Origin: Neoceratodus forsteri
Taxonomy: Eukaryota; Chordata; Ceratodontiformes; Ceratodontidae
Direction: 5' to 3'
Assembly: GCA_016271365.2 (NCBI GenBank)
Contig: CM028131.1
Location: 288,923,001 to 288,987,000, forward strand
Length of the DNA stretch: 64,000 bases
Position numbers and translations under genes: made by a program. Below, piece after piece: positions 22,349 through 33,192 of this stretch. Each line of letters starts with the position of its first letter. Position 1 is the first letter of the stretch. Under the pieces are notes generated by a model that was not told the origin of the DNA, did no database searches, and was given only the letters and a program-made list of their open reading frames with translations.

Positions 22349-24226
22349 ATGTTGAGAGTTAAACCTTCAGCTTCTCTCTTCCATCGCTGCAGAAAGAAGA
22401 TTGCCTCCAATGACAAGTACTGTGTGTGTGTGTGTGTTTGCTGTCTTGGGCGTCATCACGATACCTCAGACTGTGAGCTCTCCCAACAGTTTAACCAGAC
22501 CACCCTTAGGCAACACTGAAAGGCTCTCCGTACCTTCATTGAACAGCAGGTAGCAAGCTCCGAGCTGGAGTCCCTCTGGGGTGCCGGCCAACCACTCACC
22601 CTCTGGGTCCAAGAGCTCCAACGCCTCCCAGTCCAAAGACAGGTCCTCGAGGAAAAGTCATAATAAAGACCAGGATTGTGAAAGCTCCCCCAGCGGCCAT
22701 CCCATTCCCCATCAGTCTCTCCTTCAGGGGGCTCTTTGTCGGCGGCTGCCCCGATGAAGAGACCTACTATCCAGGTCGTGGTTCACTTCAGACTCATACC
22801 GACAGCTTCTCCACCTGACTTGCAGGGTGCTCGGCTGTCGACAACCTCTTCAAGACCTGACCCTTCCCGTCAAAGGCTACAGGCTCGTTGTTCATCCTTT
22901 CGGGTTCAGCGACATCAGTTCTGTTGACCCCTCCTCCGGCAACCATGGACTTGAACGAAGTTCTGGTCTACTTCACTAATATGACTGCCCTGCAGTTTGC
23001 TGTCTTTAACAGGCCTTCGTTGCCAGATTCTTCGCCAGTGCCTTAGTCGACGGCCCTGGGAGCCAGTCCGAGGACTGTCGACAGTACATCCAACACCAGA
23101 CCCAGATGAAGAGATGGATGTCGAGGAGCCTCTGAGGAATACCACCCTGACCTCAAACTTCCAGATGAGGTAGAGCAGGAGGAAGTGGAGGAAGAGCAAT
23201 ATTACACTTCACATAAGTCCACTGCTGCCTCTGTCAGTGAAGAATCTGTCAAGCATACCCCCAGGTCTCCACCTGAGGATGCTTCATTCTTCACCATTAT
23301 GAAGCAACTGTCTTCCACTGTAGGGTTTCGGACGGAGGAGGAGGATGCCACCAGGAAGAACCTGGTGGATTACCTGGAGATCCCTGAATCTCCCCCTAAG
23401 ATAATTCCTCCCATGCTTCCAGCCTTCAGGAATACTACCACGGCAGCCTGCACAGGCCAGCTATGCCCCACAGAGCTAATAAGCTCTACCATGCCCCTCG
23501 GGACATTCCTTACTTGGCTGCCCAGGCTGAAATTGACTCAGTGATCATCAAGGCAGCACATCACAGGCCTGAGGTGCCCAAGCACCTTAGTTTCTGGCCC
23601 CCGGACAAAGAATCCCGCAGGATAGATCTTTGGTGCAAAAGGGCATGTTATTCCTCTACCCTTGGCCTGAGGATAGTAAATTATCTGTCTCACATGGTAA
23701 AATTCCAGAACACCCATGCCAGAAGGGCAAGATGGCTGTCCAAGCCCTTCCTGATGGTGCCTAGAAACAGGAATTGTTCCAAATCGCAGACGAAGTTGGG
23801 AGGCATCTTCTCAGAGCCATCAGTGATCTATCTGATGCTCTTGCCAGGGCGGCAGCCACTGGCATCTGTCTCCATAGGCATTCATGGCTCAGGGTTTCTG
23901 GGTTTGCTGCTGATGTGCAAAACGAGATGCTGAATGTCACTTTTAATGGCACTAAACTCTTTGGTCCAGATGTCCAGGACATCATTAATGATCTGCAGGC
24001 TTCAGGTCCGGCCGATAAGTCCATCCATTCCCTCTACCACACTCAACAGCGTGGTAGGGGGCACCCTATTTTTAATAAGCAAGTTAACAGACCAGGCTCC
24101 GGCTCCTGCCTTCAGCGCAAACACAGAGCCCAGCCCTCCTTGCCTGCCTCCTTCCATACTGGAGCGGCAGCCAAGTGTCCCAGAACCAAGGATCCAACCT
24201 CCTCTGCTGGGCCCGCCTCAGCTTGA
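22349..24226 (+). pseudogene. DIRS gag (copy C)
   Basis: Structural protein. ATG at 22349 opens a frame leading to the zinc knuckle, which reads NDKYCVCVCVCCLGRHHDTSDCELS; in G the same place reads PHTTCAYCLGFDHLNADC. Eight GT units (22421-22437) have expanded inside the knuckle and added Val-Cys pairs. After a stop at 22517 the capsid-like region is readable: DASFFTIMKQLSSTVGF and YLEIPESPPKIIPPML (23280-23420), then in the next frame PHRANKLYHAPRDIPYLAAQ and PPDKESRRIDLWCKRACYSS (23463-23700), then ALARAAATGICLHRHSWLRV and FNGTKLFGPDVQDIINDLQA (23800-24000), ending with a short Gly/Arg/Gln-rich tail. At least three frameshifts are present. Confidence 0.85.
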
Positions 24227-24284
24227 CTCCTTGCTGGACCCCCCTCCTCTAGTCCAGGCCCAGGAGGTGCCAGTTGGAGGTCAG

Positions 24285-25260
24285 TTCTCCTTCCATTTGA
24301 GTCAGTGTAGAACCATAACATCAGACGCCTGGATCCTACAGATCATAGAGTGCGGTCATACTCTGGAGCTTGTCCAGGAACCTCCAGATACCCCCCCCCC
24401 CCACCTCCCTCAAATAACCCCATGGCTCATCATGTGTTCTCTGGAAGGAAGTGCAATCTCTCCTGCTCAAGCAGGCGATATAACTGGTGCCAAAGATGCA
24501 GAAAAACCAGGGGTTATATTCAAGATTCTTCCTGGTTCAAAAAAGACTGGAGATCTGAGGCCAGTCTTGGACCTGAAAGACCTCAATCGTTATGTCCAGT
24601 ACAAAAAGTTCCGAATGATAACCTTACCAGGCCTCTTCCCCTCCTCAAGTCCGGGGACTGGCTTTACTCACTGGACATGCAGGACGCCTGCCTGCTCATC
24701 GTGGTCTTCCCTCCTCACAGATTTCTCCACTTCGCCTTTCAGGGAGAACATTACCAGTTCAAGGTATTGCCCTTTGGTTTATCTTCTGCACCGTATGTCT
24801 CTACGAAGTGCTTAGTAGCAGTTGCAGCAGTCCTCAGAGAGGGACTGTATGTCTTTCCATAACTGGACAACTGACTTCTCAAGGCCCCGTCCAGGGAGCA
24901 GCTGTTGCCCACTTTGGAGTATACTCCAGCTTTTTTAGTCTGTGGGCAAAACTGTCAATCTGCCCCAATCTGCACTTGTTTCGTCCCAAAGACTACAGTA
25001 CAGCCAAGCAGAATGCCTCATGTCTAATCGCAGGAGGTCATCCAGAGTCAGAACATCCCTACCAGGCTGTATCTACGGCTCCTAGGACTCATGGCCGCAT
25101 CCATTCCTATGGTTCTGCTAGCCAGACTCCACATGCACACCCTGCAGTGGACCCTCAGGGTGAATTGGGACCAGCGGACAGGTGAGTTGGACCACCTAGT
25201 TGTGGTCTCCTCCCAGTACGCAAGGTACTTCAGTGGTGGATGGTCCTCTCGAAACTCTTT
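24285..25260 (+). pseudogene. DIRS reverse transcriptase (copy C)
   Basis: Blocks: QCRTITSDAWILQIIECG, FKILPGSKKTGDLRPVLDL, KKFRMITLPGL, then a frameshift near 24640 to LYSLDMQDACLLIV (first Asp kept), VLPFGLSSAPYVSTKCLVAV, and YVFP followed by stop-L-D-N-stop (24856-24880) where the other copies have YLDDWLL. The second catalytic pair is therefore destroyed by substitution and nonsense changes. The thumb block LLGLMAASIPMVLLARLHMH follows at about 25085. Not functional. Confidence 0.9.
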
Positions 25261-25289
25261 CAGGGAGTCCCTTTCCAGCTTTCCTCCCC

Positions 25290-26083
25290 GAGTCAGATCC
25301 TAACAGATGCCTCGGGTCTGGGCTGGGGAGCCCACCTGGGTCCCTTCCAAACTCAGGGATTCTGGTGCCAGTGGTAAGCTACCCTACATATCAGTGTCCT
25401 GGAGATGAGAGCGGTGCTCTATGCCCTTCTGGCCTTCCAGGATCATCTGGCCCCAGGCCAGCAGTTGGTGCAGTTAGACAATCTGAGTGTTTTCTACTAT
25501 ATCAGTAAGCAGGACGGGACTCACTCTGGCCCCCTTTGCAAGGAAGCCATGACTCATGAGAGTGTGGTATTGGGCAGTGGACCACAATCTGACACTGTCT
25601 GTTGTACATGTGCCAGGCATTCTGAACACCCTGGCGGACAACCTCGGCAGGACTCAGTCCAGTATGCACGAATAGGAGCTTCTCTCATCTGTAGCAGAAG
25701 ATCTCTTTGACAGCTAAGGTCATCCAGAGTTGGAACTTTTTGCGTCCCCACACAGTGCAAAACGGCCCAATTTGTGCTCGCTGGATCTAGGGCCTGGAGT
25801 TTTCTGGTGAGACGCTTTGTCCCTCTCTTGGAGAGGCAGATTTCTGTACCCATTCCCTCTGTTTCCACAACTACAGAGGGTGCTGATCATGTTGCAGATA
25901 GAAGGGACCAGCATTATCCTTGTGGCTCCATTCTGGCCTCATCAGATATGCTTTCGTCTGCTTCAGCAGCTGGCAGAGGAACCTCTAGTCCCTCTGCCCT
26001 TTTGCAGGAATCTGCTGACCCAGGATCCGGGGACCCTGGTCCATCCCAATCTGAGGTCCTGCCACTGCATGCGCAGCTCCTGA
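25290..26083 (+). pseudogene. DIRS RNase H and Dam-like segment (copy C)
   Basis: RNase H: ILTDASGLGWGAHLG (25298-25345), then a stop at 25376, ISVLEMRAVLYALLAF, VQLDNLSVFYYISKQDG in frame 1. The last-Asp block around 25600-25650 reads poorly. The methyltransferase-like segment reads ELELFASPHSAKRPN and FLYPFPLFPQL, where the FPPF core has become FPLF and the first Asp is Glu. It ends VAPFWPHQICFRLLQQL and stops at 26083. Deviations at exactly the conserved positions suggest loss of constraint. Confidence 0.85.
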
Positions 26084-26084
26084 G

Positions 26085-26775
26085 GATGTAGCCATCGCCA
26101 GGTTTGGCGTTTCCAGTAAGGTGACAGACATCCTAGTGGCCACTCGCAAGCCCTTCACTCATGCCGCTTATGCCATGAAGTGGAAACGGTGTGCCATCTG
26201 GGCTGCAAAACGTTCCCTGGACCCCTTCACCTGCTCAGTGAAGCATGTCCTGGGCTATCTGATCTCTTTGTCTGACTCAGGCCTTGAGTACTCCTACCTC
26301 AAGGTGCGCCTTTCAACTATTTCTGCCTTCCACGAGCCCATGGGTGACCACACTATTGCTCAATTGGATGTCTCCCGTACCTTCCTTCAAGGCATCCTAC
26401 ATCTGAAACCCCCCAATCCATTCTCCCTTCCTGGCTTGGGACTTGGATTTTATTTTGGAAAAGTTAGCCCTGTCTCCTTTTGAGCCAGTCGCAACTTGCG
26501 ATTTGCGCCTTCTCTCTTGGAAAGTGATTTTTTTAGTTGCATGCATTGTGTTCTGCTACAATAAGTATGGCAAAGAATTGCCGAGTGCTGTCAAAGCTCA
26601 CGCCACCAGAGGCATGGCTGCCTCCGTGGCTTGTTTCAAAGGGGTCTCAGCTGCTGACAGTGCTGCTGCCACCTGGAGTACAGTTCACACCTTCACCAAG
26701 CATTACAGTGTGGACCTCTCTTCTAGAGCCCATGCAGGATTTGGCAGGGCTGTTCTGCAAGGACTCCTGTCTTAA
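26085..26775 (+). pseudogene. DIRS tyrosine recombinase with internal deletion (copy C)
   Basis: N-terminal part KPFTHAAYAMKWKRCAIW and YLKVRLSTISAFHEPMG is present. The catalytic part starts LSPFEPVATCDLRLLSWKVI, but after FLVACI (about 26550) the sequence jumps to VFCYNKYGKELP. In copy A about 345 bp separate these two blocks, including the ARRISEL arginine motif. The rest is kept: AHATRGMAASVACFKG (H-x-x-R) and TWSTVHTFTKHYSVD (Tyr). The first catalytic Arg is therefore deleted. A frameshift near 26430 is also present. Ends GLLS plus TAA at 26773. Confidence 0.9.
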
Positions 26776-26937
26776 GTTTATAGAGTTCCTTGGTGGGTTC
26801 AGTTTTCAAGGTCTTCTGTCTTAAGTTTAAGAAGCTCCTTGACTGGGTATGTTGCTCCCACCTCTCCTGTCTCAAGTTTATGGAGACCCAGCCTGCCAGA
26901 CTGTTCATATACTCTTGTCGCTGCTTGGGATTCATTC

Positions 26938-27041
26938 CTATGGTGTAACCTGATGACTGAGATACGCCTGAAAAAGATAGAACAGTTACGTAAGAACTTA
27001 TGATTAAGAGTAGATCATCGAGGGGATCTCGGTCATCAGGC
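26938..27041. repeat. ICR of DIRS copy C
   Basis: Composed of the complement of the left outer end (GATGACTGAGATACGCCTGAAAAAGATAG) directly followed by the complement of the right outer end (AACAGTTACGTAAGAACTTA...GGATCTCGGTCATCAGG). The join marks the circle junction of the parent element and helps to fix the element termini at 22033 and 27392. Confidence 0.9.
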
Positions 27042-27182
27042 CTATCCCCTCCCACCATTCCCCTTTTTGGGGCTCCTATTCAGGACCTGGCTGTCTGCTA
27101 TTTCCATCATTTCTCTGAGAGCCGAGTTCCTCTGTGTTCTTGGGTCTCCAGGGCATCAGCCTTGCTTCCTTCATCGCCGGAG

Positions 27183-27392
27183 GGAAAGAACTGAAGAGGC
27201 CGCAGGCCCGCCTACGCTTTTATAGGGTTGGCGATGTCTGCTGACATCGACAGCGTGGGCAGGCACAGTTGTACTGCTGAAAATATTCCATTTGGATTCC
27301 CTGTTCACCAGTGGTGAAGTTGCTATGGTGTAACCTGATGTCTGAGATCCCCTCAAAGAACTGTTGTTATGGTGAGTTCTTATGTAACTGTT
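27183..27392. repeat. Right inverted terminal repeat of DIRS copy C
   Basis: Inverted copy of 22033-22225 plus an outer part ending CTTATGTAACTGTT, represented in complement in the ICR. Copy D sequence resumes within about 25 bp. Confidence 0.88.
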
Positions 27393-27416
27393 ATGTTTTG
27401 TTTTTTTCCTGTTTCA

Positions 27417-30030
27417 ATGGAGCGTGAAAACCCAGAACCAGCTCCGGTTCTAAGTGGTACATTGCATGCAGCCCGAAGATGTTGCGTACCAACCCGCACA
27501 CCTCGTGCATTTATTGTCTTGGGGCAGAGCATGACCCTCAGGCTTGCGGCATCTGTATAATGCTGCTCCCCTTCTTCTCTTGGGGACTGGCTGCCTCCTT
27601 CTAGGCCGCCTGGATGAATGGGATCCTTTGGTCTGGTCCAAGGATGCCCACAGGGCCATTTCGGTGGTGGCGGGTTCAGCCTCCCAGCTGGCTCTGTTGA
27701 AGAAGCAGCAGCCCATGCTGCAGCAGTCTATTCATCAGCTCCTGTTATGCTCCCCGTGGGCACCAGTGCTGGTGCTTCATTTTCCAGATCATTCTGGAAT
27801 ATGTGTCGATCCCGACAGACCCTTGAGGAGGGCTTTTCCCGAGTGGAAGGATAACATTTTTTTTTATCACATTATTTGTACCACCTCTGCAGACCTGGCA
27901 GGGGCTACAACCGCACCCATCCACCCCCAGAGGGGTATGTCTTCCGGCCCATCATGGGTCCTGCTGGGTCCCAGTATTTTTCCTCCATGCCTTTGTCCGT
28001 GCAGTAGGTGCTGCAGCAGATCCACCTCCGTGGAGGCAGCCAAGCATCCTGGATGCGGGCCGAAACCCTCTTGTGCTGATGCACGCAGCACAAATCCCAC
28101 CCCCCCCCCATCCTGAGGAAGGAGAGCAGTCCTCCGGATGCTCAATCCTTACCTCCCCAGCCGACCCCTGAACGACCAGAGTCCATTCCCGAACCTGGGT
28201 CGTCGGCGTTACCAGTAAGGTGCATCCAGTTCAACCCTCAACACCACCGGTTAGCTCCGAATGGACAGATGTAAAAAAATTAAAGAACTGTCACAGGTCA
28301 TGGGATCAGAAACGGGCACGCTGTTCCCGCTTCCATGACTCCTTTGACCGCTCGACAGCTGTCAAGCTTTCGGCTTCAGCCAATCCTGCCAAGGTCGAAG
28401 GGCAGGCTGCTGGTTCCACAGTGACCCAGTTGGGCTTGTTGACCAAGATGCAGACTGAACAACCAACCAAGATATTTCTTGACCCGGTGGATGAGTTTGG
28501 GCCGACTTGCTCTCCCAGGCTCCGATCCTTTGAGCCCTGTCCAAGGAGGGACAGGAGAAGTCAGCCAACCAGGCTGTCTCCTCTGAGGAGATTCACCCTT
28601 CTGGGTTCCCGCGGCAGGTCCCAGTCCATGTAGAATACACAGCCCCTCCTCCTGTGTCTCCTCACCATTGACACACTCGTTGAGGTCCAGTTTGAAGACC
28701 CGGTCTCGTTCCTGATCCCAGTCTCAGGACACTGGGCATTCCTGCACTTGATCTTCCAGGAAGCGCCATCAATGCTCCTCTTCCTTGGACAATGAGAGGC
28801 TCCATCTCAAGTTGCGGTGGCACTATGAGGAGCTTTTGTGGCAGAAGTGGGTTTCTGGACAAAGTCGGTCTCTCCCACAGGCCACGGCACTCCCCTGATC
28901 TCCTTCGGTGAGGCCTGTCCCAGTTACCAGTTCCACCCCATCCGGTTGAGCCTACACCGGCCTCTCAACCTGGTGGATCCTCCAACCAAGCAGCCCTTGC
29001 ATGGAGCCCTATCCAAAGCTGCTCACCCTGCTACTGGCATTCCCAGCAGTCTCCCTGTCCAGATAATCTACTCCGATGAATCCAGAGTGGTCCATGGGGA
29101 TAGAGGGATGAGGGCGATGTTCGAGGAGTCATCGGACACCGATGGCTCCTCCATGCATCCCTGTAGGACCCCGGGCCTCAGCCAAAAGTCCTCTGAGGAG
29201 CTCGTTTCTGACCTTGGTCCTTCTTCTTGCAAGGCTTTGCTCCATCTTATCTCCAGATCCATAAGCAAGCCAAGTACACACTGAGGGAAATCCTCAACCG
29301 GGATGAATCGTCAGGGTGGCCTTTCCAGTGGCAGAAACTATCCTGGGTTCCACCTTTGGAGTTGTGGCAGCATCAAGCTTCTTGTTCTGTGCCTTCTGCC
29401 TGCGTGATCCACAAGTATGCAGCCCTGACCGAGTCTCTCCCCAGGTTGTAAGATCCACCCCCCCTCAGTCGAGGGGTTAGTGGTGGATTCTATCTTCTGT
29501 AAGACGTGCAGTGTCGGGGATGTTAAGCCCCCCTACAAGGATTCTAAGAACCTAGACCATGCAGCAAGGAAAGTTTACGCTGTGTCTTCCCTGTATCTCA
29601 GGCAAGCAAGCTCCTCTGTTATGATGGCCAACTTCGACCACACTCTTATGGGGGTCCAGGACCAATGTCCTTCCCCACCTTTCTGCCGGCTTGCAGTTGG
29701 CAGTCAAAGTGGTCAGAGACTAGGGCCACTCTTTTGCCAAGCATCAGCTTCAGGCAGCCTTGAACATAGACAACTCTTGCACCCGATCCATGGTGGTAGC
29801 GGTGGCTGTGCACCACAGAGCCTGGCTTAGGAGCTCCACCTTTACTGCGGATACCCAGCGCAAGCTGGCAGATGTCCCCTGCTTGGGCACCGATCTCTTT
29901 GGGCTGGAGTGGTGGGGACACCTCACAATAACTAAGTTCAGCACCACCGTGGACTTCTTCACATCCTCACAAAAGGACCCCAAGGGTCAGAAGCCAAAAA
30001 GGAAGCCATTTTTATTTCAACCCTTTTAGG
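27417..30030 (+). pseudogene. DIRS gag (copy D)
   Basis: ATG at 27417 (MERENPEPAP) follows the C insertion. The zinc knuckle is readable after a frameshift at 27474-27560: NPHTSCIYCLGAEHDPQACG, with the CxxC...HxxxxC spacing of copy G. The middle is full of stops; a readable piece is 28220-28633 (Ser/Arg-rich). The capsid-like block returns at 29515-29660 (DSKNLDHAARKVYAVSSLYL) and 29770-29990 (HRAWLRSSTFTADTQRKLAD, GTDLFG), ending with the basic GQKPKRKPF. The segment 28114-28251 resembles the right part of an insert in the gag of copy F, so D may carry the same inserted repeat. Heavily decayed. Confidence 0.75.
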
Positions 30031-30186
30031 CCCAGTAGCCTTAGCCATAGCAGCCTTAGTCGGGGGCAGTCCCAGGTCTGGTGGCCTAAATCTAAATCAG
30101 CCAACCAGGACTCCAAGAAACCTGGTGGCTGGAGCAACAGCACTCCCCTGGCAGCTGGCTCCGGGTCCTCCTTCCTCCCAGGCTGT

Positions 30187-31030
30187 CCAGTGACAGGTCA
30201 AGGGGCTTTTGCCTCCCGGCCATCATGTCCCTACCTCAGTTCCCCTTGGCTGGTCGGCTTTGCCATTTCTGGCACACCTGGTCCACCGTCACTATGGACA
30301 AATGGATGTTGGAAGTGGTGGGTCGAGCTTTTCCTCTTGACTTCAAGGCTCTCCCACCCTACCAGACCCATGGGAGTCAGTGGCTTCCCTGGACATGCTG
30401 TCTGCCCTCGGGGAGTACATCACCCAGCTCCTGAAAAAAGGCACTGTATCCATATCCTGGAAGCCATGGTTAGCCAAGGTTTTGTGTCCAGATACTTTCT
30501 GGTCCCCACACAGGGGGAGTTAGGGCCCCCTACTGGATCTGCACCATCTGAGCCAGTTCCTGAGGAGGCGCAAGTTCCAGATGGTCACACTGACTCAGAT
30601 CATTCCTTCTCTGGAGCAGGGCATGTGGTTCTGCTTTCTGGACCTCCAGGACACCACCTTTCACAATCCCAGGCCATCCGTCCCAGTGGTGGTACCTGCG
30701 GTTCTGCACAGAGGGGGTTCTGTATGAGTTCTAGGTCATACATTTTGGCCTCTCCTTGGCCCCTAGGGTCTTCACCAAGTGCATAGTGGTGGTGGCAGCA
30801 TTCCGGAGGCACCAGAGGGTCTAGTTCTGTCCATACCTGAATGGCTGATTGCTGGTCCTTCCCGAGAGGCAGTGGAGCAGTCCAGGGATCTGTACCTCTA
30901 GACTTACTCAATCTTGGGTCTGCTCATCAACCCAGCTAAGTTGGAATTCAGTCCCTCGCAAGTCATCCACTTCTTCGGAGCAGAGTTAGACTCCATCCGG
31001 GCCACAGCCTGACTCCCAGCAGACCAGGCA
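30187..31030 (+). pseudogene. DIRS reverse transcriptase (copy D)
   Basis: N-terminal block HTWSTVTMDKWMLEVVG (30270-30330), VSQGFVSRYFLVP (30470), and the decayed palm (QMVTLTQIIPSLEQGMW-type reading near 30580). PYLNGWLL near 30830-30855 stands where copy E has PYLDDWLI, so both catalytic aspartates are lost. Then come LLINPAKLEF and a TGA near 31010. Multiple frameshifts. The part downstream of 30867 was duplicated in tandem. Confidence 0.8.
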
Positions 31031-32069
31031 GCAGACCTTACCTCCTTTGCAGATCATTTTGGTTTGGGCACTCGTGCCCTGTCCAGGACTTCCTACGGCT
31101 GCTGGGGTTCATGGTATCCTGCACCAGCATGGTCCGGTAGGCCTGCTGGCAGATGTGCCTCCTGCAGTGGGAGGTAGCCCTCCAGTGGTCTCAACACCTC
31201 AGTCATCTGGACCAGTCAGTCATGGTGATGCAGCCGATATGGGATGCCATCCAGTGGTGGCTTGTCCCAGAAAACCTGCAGGAAGAGTCCAGTTCATCTG
31301 CCCAGAGCTGATGGTCATTCTGACGACCGATGCATCTCTGGTGTGTTGGGGAACAGTCCATGGGCTCTGGACCCCCAAGGAGTCCCGCTGCCACATCAAC
31401 CTGCTGAAGTTCTGTGCAGTCTTTGCTGAATCGGATTGCTCGCTTTGCCACACAGATGCCTTTAAGGAGGCAGTGGAGCAGTCCAGGGATCTGTACCTCT
31501 AGACTTACTCACCCTTGGGTCTGCTCATCAACCCGGCTAAGTCGGAATTCAATCCCTCGAAGGTCATCCACGTCATCAGAGCAGAGTTAGACTCTCTCCG
31601 GGTCACAGCCCGACTCCCAGCAGACTGGGCAGTAGACCTTACTGCTAGCCGATCATTTTATTTGGGGTACCTGCTCCTGTCCAGGACTTCGTACGGCTGC
31701 TGGGGTTCATGGTATCCTGCACCAGCATGGTCCGGTGGGCCTGCTGGTGGATGTGCCTCCTGCAGTGGGAGCTAGCCCTCCAGTGGTCTCAACACCTCAG
31801 TCACCTGGACCAGTCAGTCATGGTGATGCAGCCGATATGGGATGCCATCCAGTGGTGACTTGTCCCAGAACACCTGAAGGAAGGAGTCCAGTTCATCTGC
31901 CCAGAGCTGATGGTCATTCTGATGACCGATGCGTCTCTGGTGTGTTGGGGAACCCACTTGGGGGACAGTCCATGGGCTCTGGACCCCCAAGGAGTCCCGC
32001 TGCCACATTAACCTGCTGAAGCTCTGTGCAGTCTTTGCTGAATCAGATTGCTCGCTTTGCCACACAGAT
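30867..32069 (+). repeat. 0.6 kb tandem duplication across RT/RNase H of copy D and a LINE edge
   Basis: Unit 1 (30867-31457) and unit 2 (31468-32069) are about 95 percent alike by eye; unit 2 has an extra 11 bp (CACTTGGGGGA) near 31950. Each unit holds the RT thumb region, RNase H block ILMTDASLVCWGT, and the first 30 bp of a LINE insertion (GATTGCTCGCTTTGCCACACAGAT). The junction is a 10-bp filler next to the microhomology GGCAGTGGAGCAG. As both units include LINE sequence, the LINE was inserted before the duplication. Confidence 0.9.
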
Positions 32070-32573
32070 TTCTTTAGGGACACATCGTTATGTCCTCTTA
32101 AATAAATTAGGTTGCTTTTCCCTAGATTTAAGATTTCAGTATCAAATGAAGATAATGGCAAAAAAAGTGATTACAAAAAAGCGACCACAATCTTACTGTT
32201 CTATTTTTAAAGGCTATAAAGGTAAAGCCGGGACAACGTCTTTCTGAACGGCAACGTTTTTGTATACCTATAATGAAAACATCTATGTGGCAGAGAACTT
32301 TTTTCTATAATCTTCCAATGTTTTTTAATTCTCTGTCAAAAGTTTTTGACTGTATTAATGTTTCTTTACATCAATTTAGAACTACTTTGAAAAAGTATCT
32401 CGCTGCTAGGATGCATTGTACATGTTCTAATTAGTTTGTGTTTTGCTAGTAATTCTTCTGTGTATGTTAAGATGTATTTATGTATAAATGTGAATCTTGT
32501 TGACCTTGAAAACGGGCCATTGGCTCATGGACTTATCAGATTTTAAAATAAACAAAACAAAAAACAAAACAGT
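32036..32573 (+). mobile_element. 5'-truncated LINE of unassigned clade, in DIRS copy D
   Basis: Plus-strand coding tail: QIARFATQISLGTHRYVLLN, LGCFSLDLRFQYQMKIMAKK, then SMWQRTFFYNLPMFFNSLSK and TLKKYLAARMHCTCSN-stop. This is the usual post-RT layout of a non-LTR element (L.WFSL..R, Y..LP.....). The 3' UTR contains GAAAACGGGCCATTGGCTCATGG and an A-rich tail AAAATAAACAAAACAAAAAAC. It splits the RNase H region of copy D: LKLCAVFA before it continues as LMAFAPSFLSQVMQVQMDN after it. The clade is not CR1, L2-like above or L1. Confidence 0.8.
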
Positions 32574-32579
32574 GTGTTT

Positions 32580-33192
32580 AAGCTCTGATGGCATTTGCTC
32601 CATCATTTCTGAGTCAGGTCATGCAAGTCCAGATGGATAATACCCCAAACATGTACTACCTCAACAGGCAGGGCAGAACGCATTCCCTCTGGCTATGCTG
32701 GGAAGCACTCCGCACCCAGATCCTCATGTGCAGTGTAGATGATGTGTCCAGAGCCTCCAACCAACTGGTGGATGCCCTCAGCAGAGTGAACAAGGTGTCT
32801 CACAAGTCGTTCCTTAGTCAGGAGGTGGTGGACCACCTATTCTCCAAGTGGGACACTCCGCTGATCGACCTGTTTGCCTCCTGGAAGAATGTAAAACTGA
32901 GGCTGTTTTTGCGCCCACCTCCACAGTGCAGGATACTGATAGGGGATGCCTTCGCAAGGCCCTGGACCCATGGCCTCTTTTATGCCTTCGTTCCCTTTCT
33001 TCTGATCCACCAGGTGCAGGTCAAGGCATGGAGGGATAAGGTGCAGGTGATCTTGGTAGTCCCAGACTGGCCGCACCAGTTCTGGTACCCAGATCTCCTC
33101 AGCCTCAACAGCAATGGGCTGCCGTGGCGATTGCCTCTACATCCAGACCTGCTCTCCCATCATAAGGGGAAGGTCTTAACACCCAGACCTTA
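32580..33192 (+). pseudogene. DIRS RNase H end and Dam-like segment (copy D)
   Basis: One open frame. QVQMDNTPNMYYLNRQGRTH (second RNase H Asp), then VDDVSRASNQLVDALSRV (last Asp). The methyltransferase-like segment follows: FSKWDTPLIDLFASWKNVKL (WGTP changed to WDTP) and LFYAFVPFLLIHQV (FPPF changed to FVPF), then LVVPDWPHQFWYPDLL. It ends at a stop in 33190-33192. It is the best-preserved part of copy D. Confidence 0.85.

Larger units (their letters stand above)
22033..27392 (+). mobile_element. DIRS retrotransposon copy C, nested in copy D
   Basis: A complete but damaged element of 5.4 kb. Left repeat 22033-22225 and right repeat 27183-27392 are inverted (for example GGCGTAGGCGGGCCTGCG against CGCAGGCCCGCCTACGC; AGGTTACACCGTAGGAACTTC against its complement). 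The ICR at 26938-27041 joins the complement of the left end (CCTGATGACTGAG...AAAAGATAG) to the complement of the right end (AGTTACGTAAGAAC...ATCAGG). On its left is the D leader, on its right the D gag start, so C landed in D. No duplicated target longer than a few bases is visible, as expected for recombinase-mediated insertion. Confidence 0.92.

Noticed and set aside
22033..27392. LTR retrotransposon or endogenous retrovirus
   Set aside because: Terminal repeats are inverted, no protease or DDE integrase is present, and a tyrosine recombinase and ICR are.
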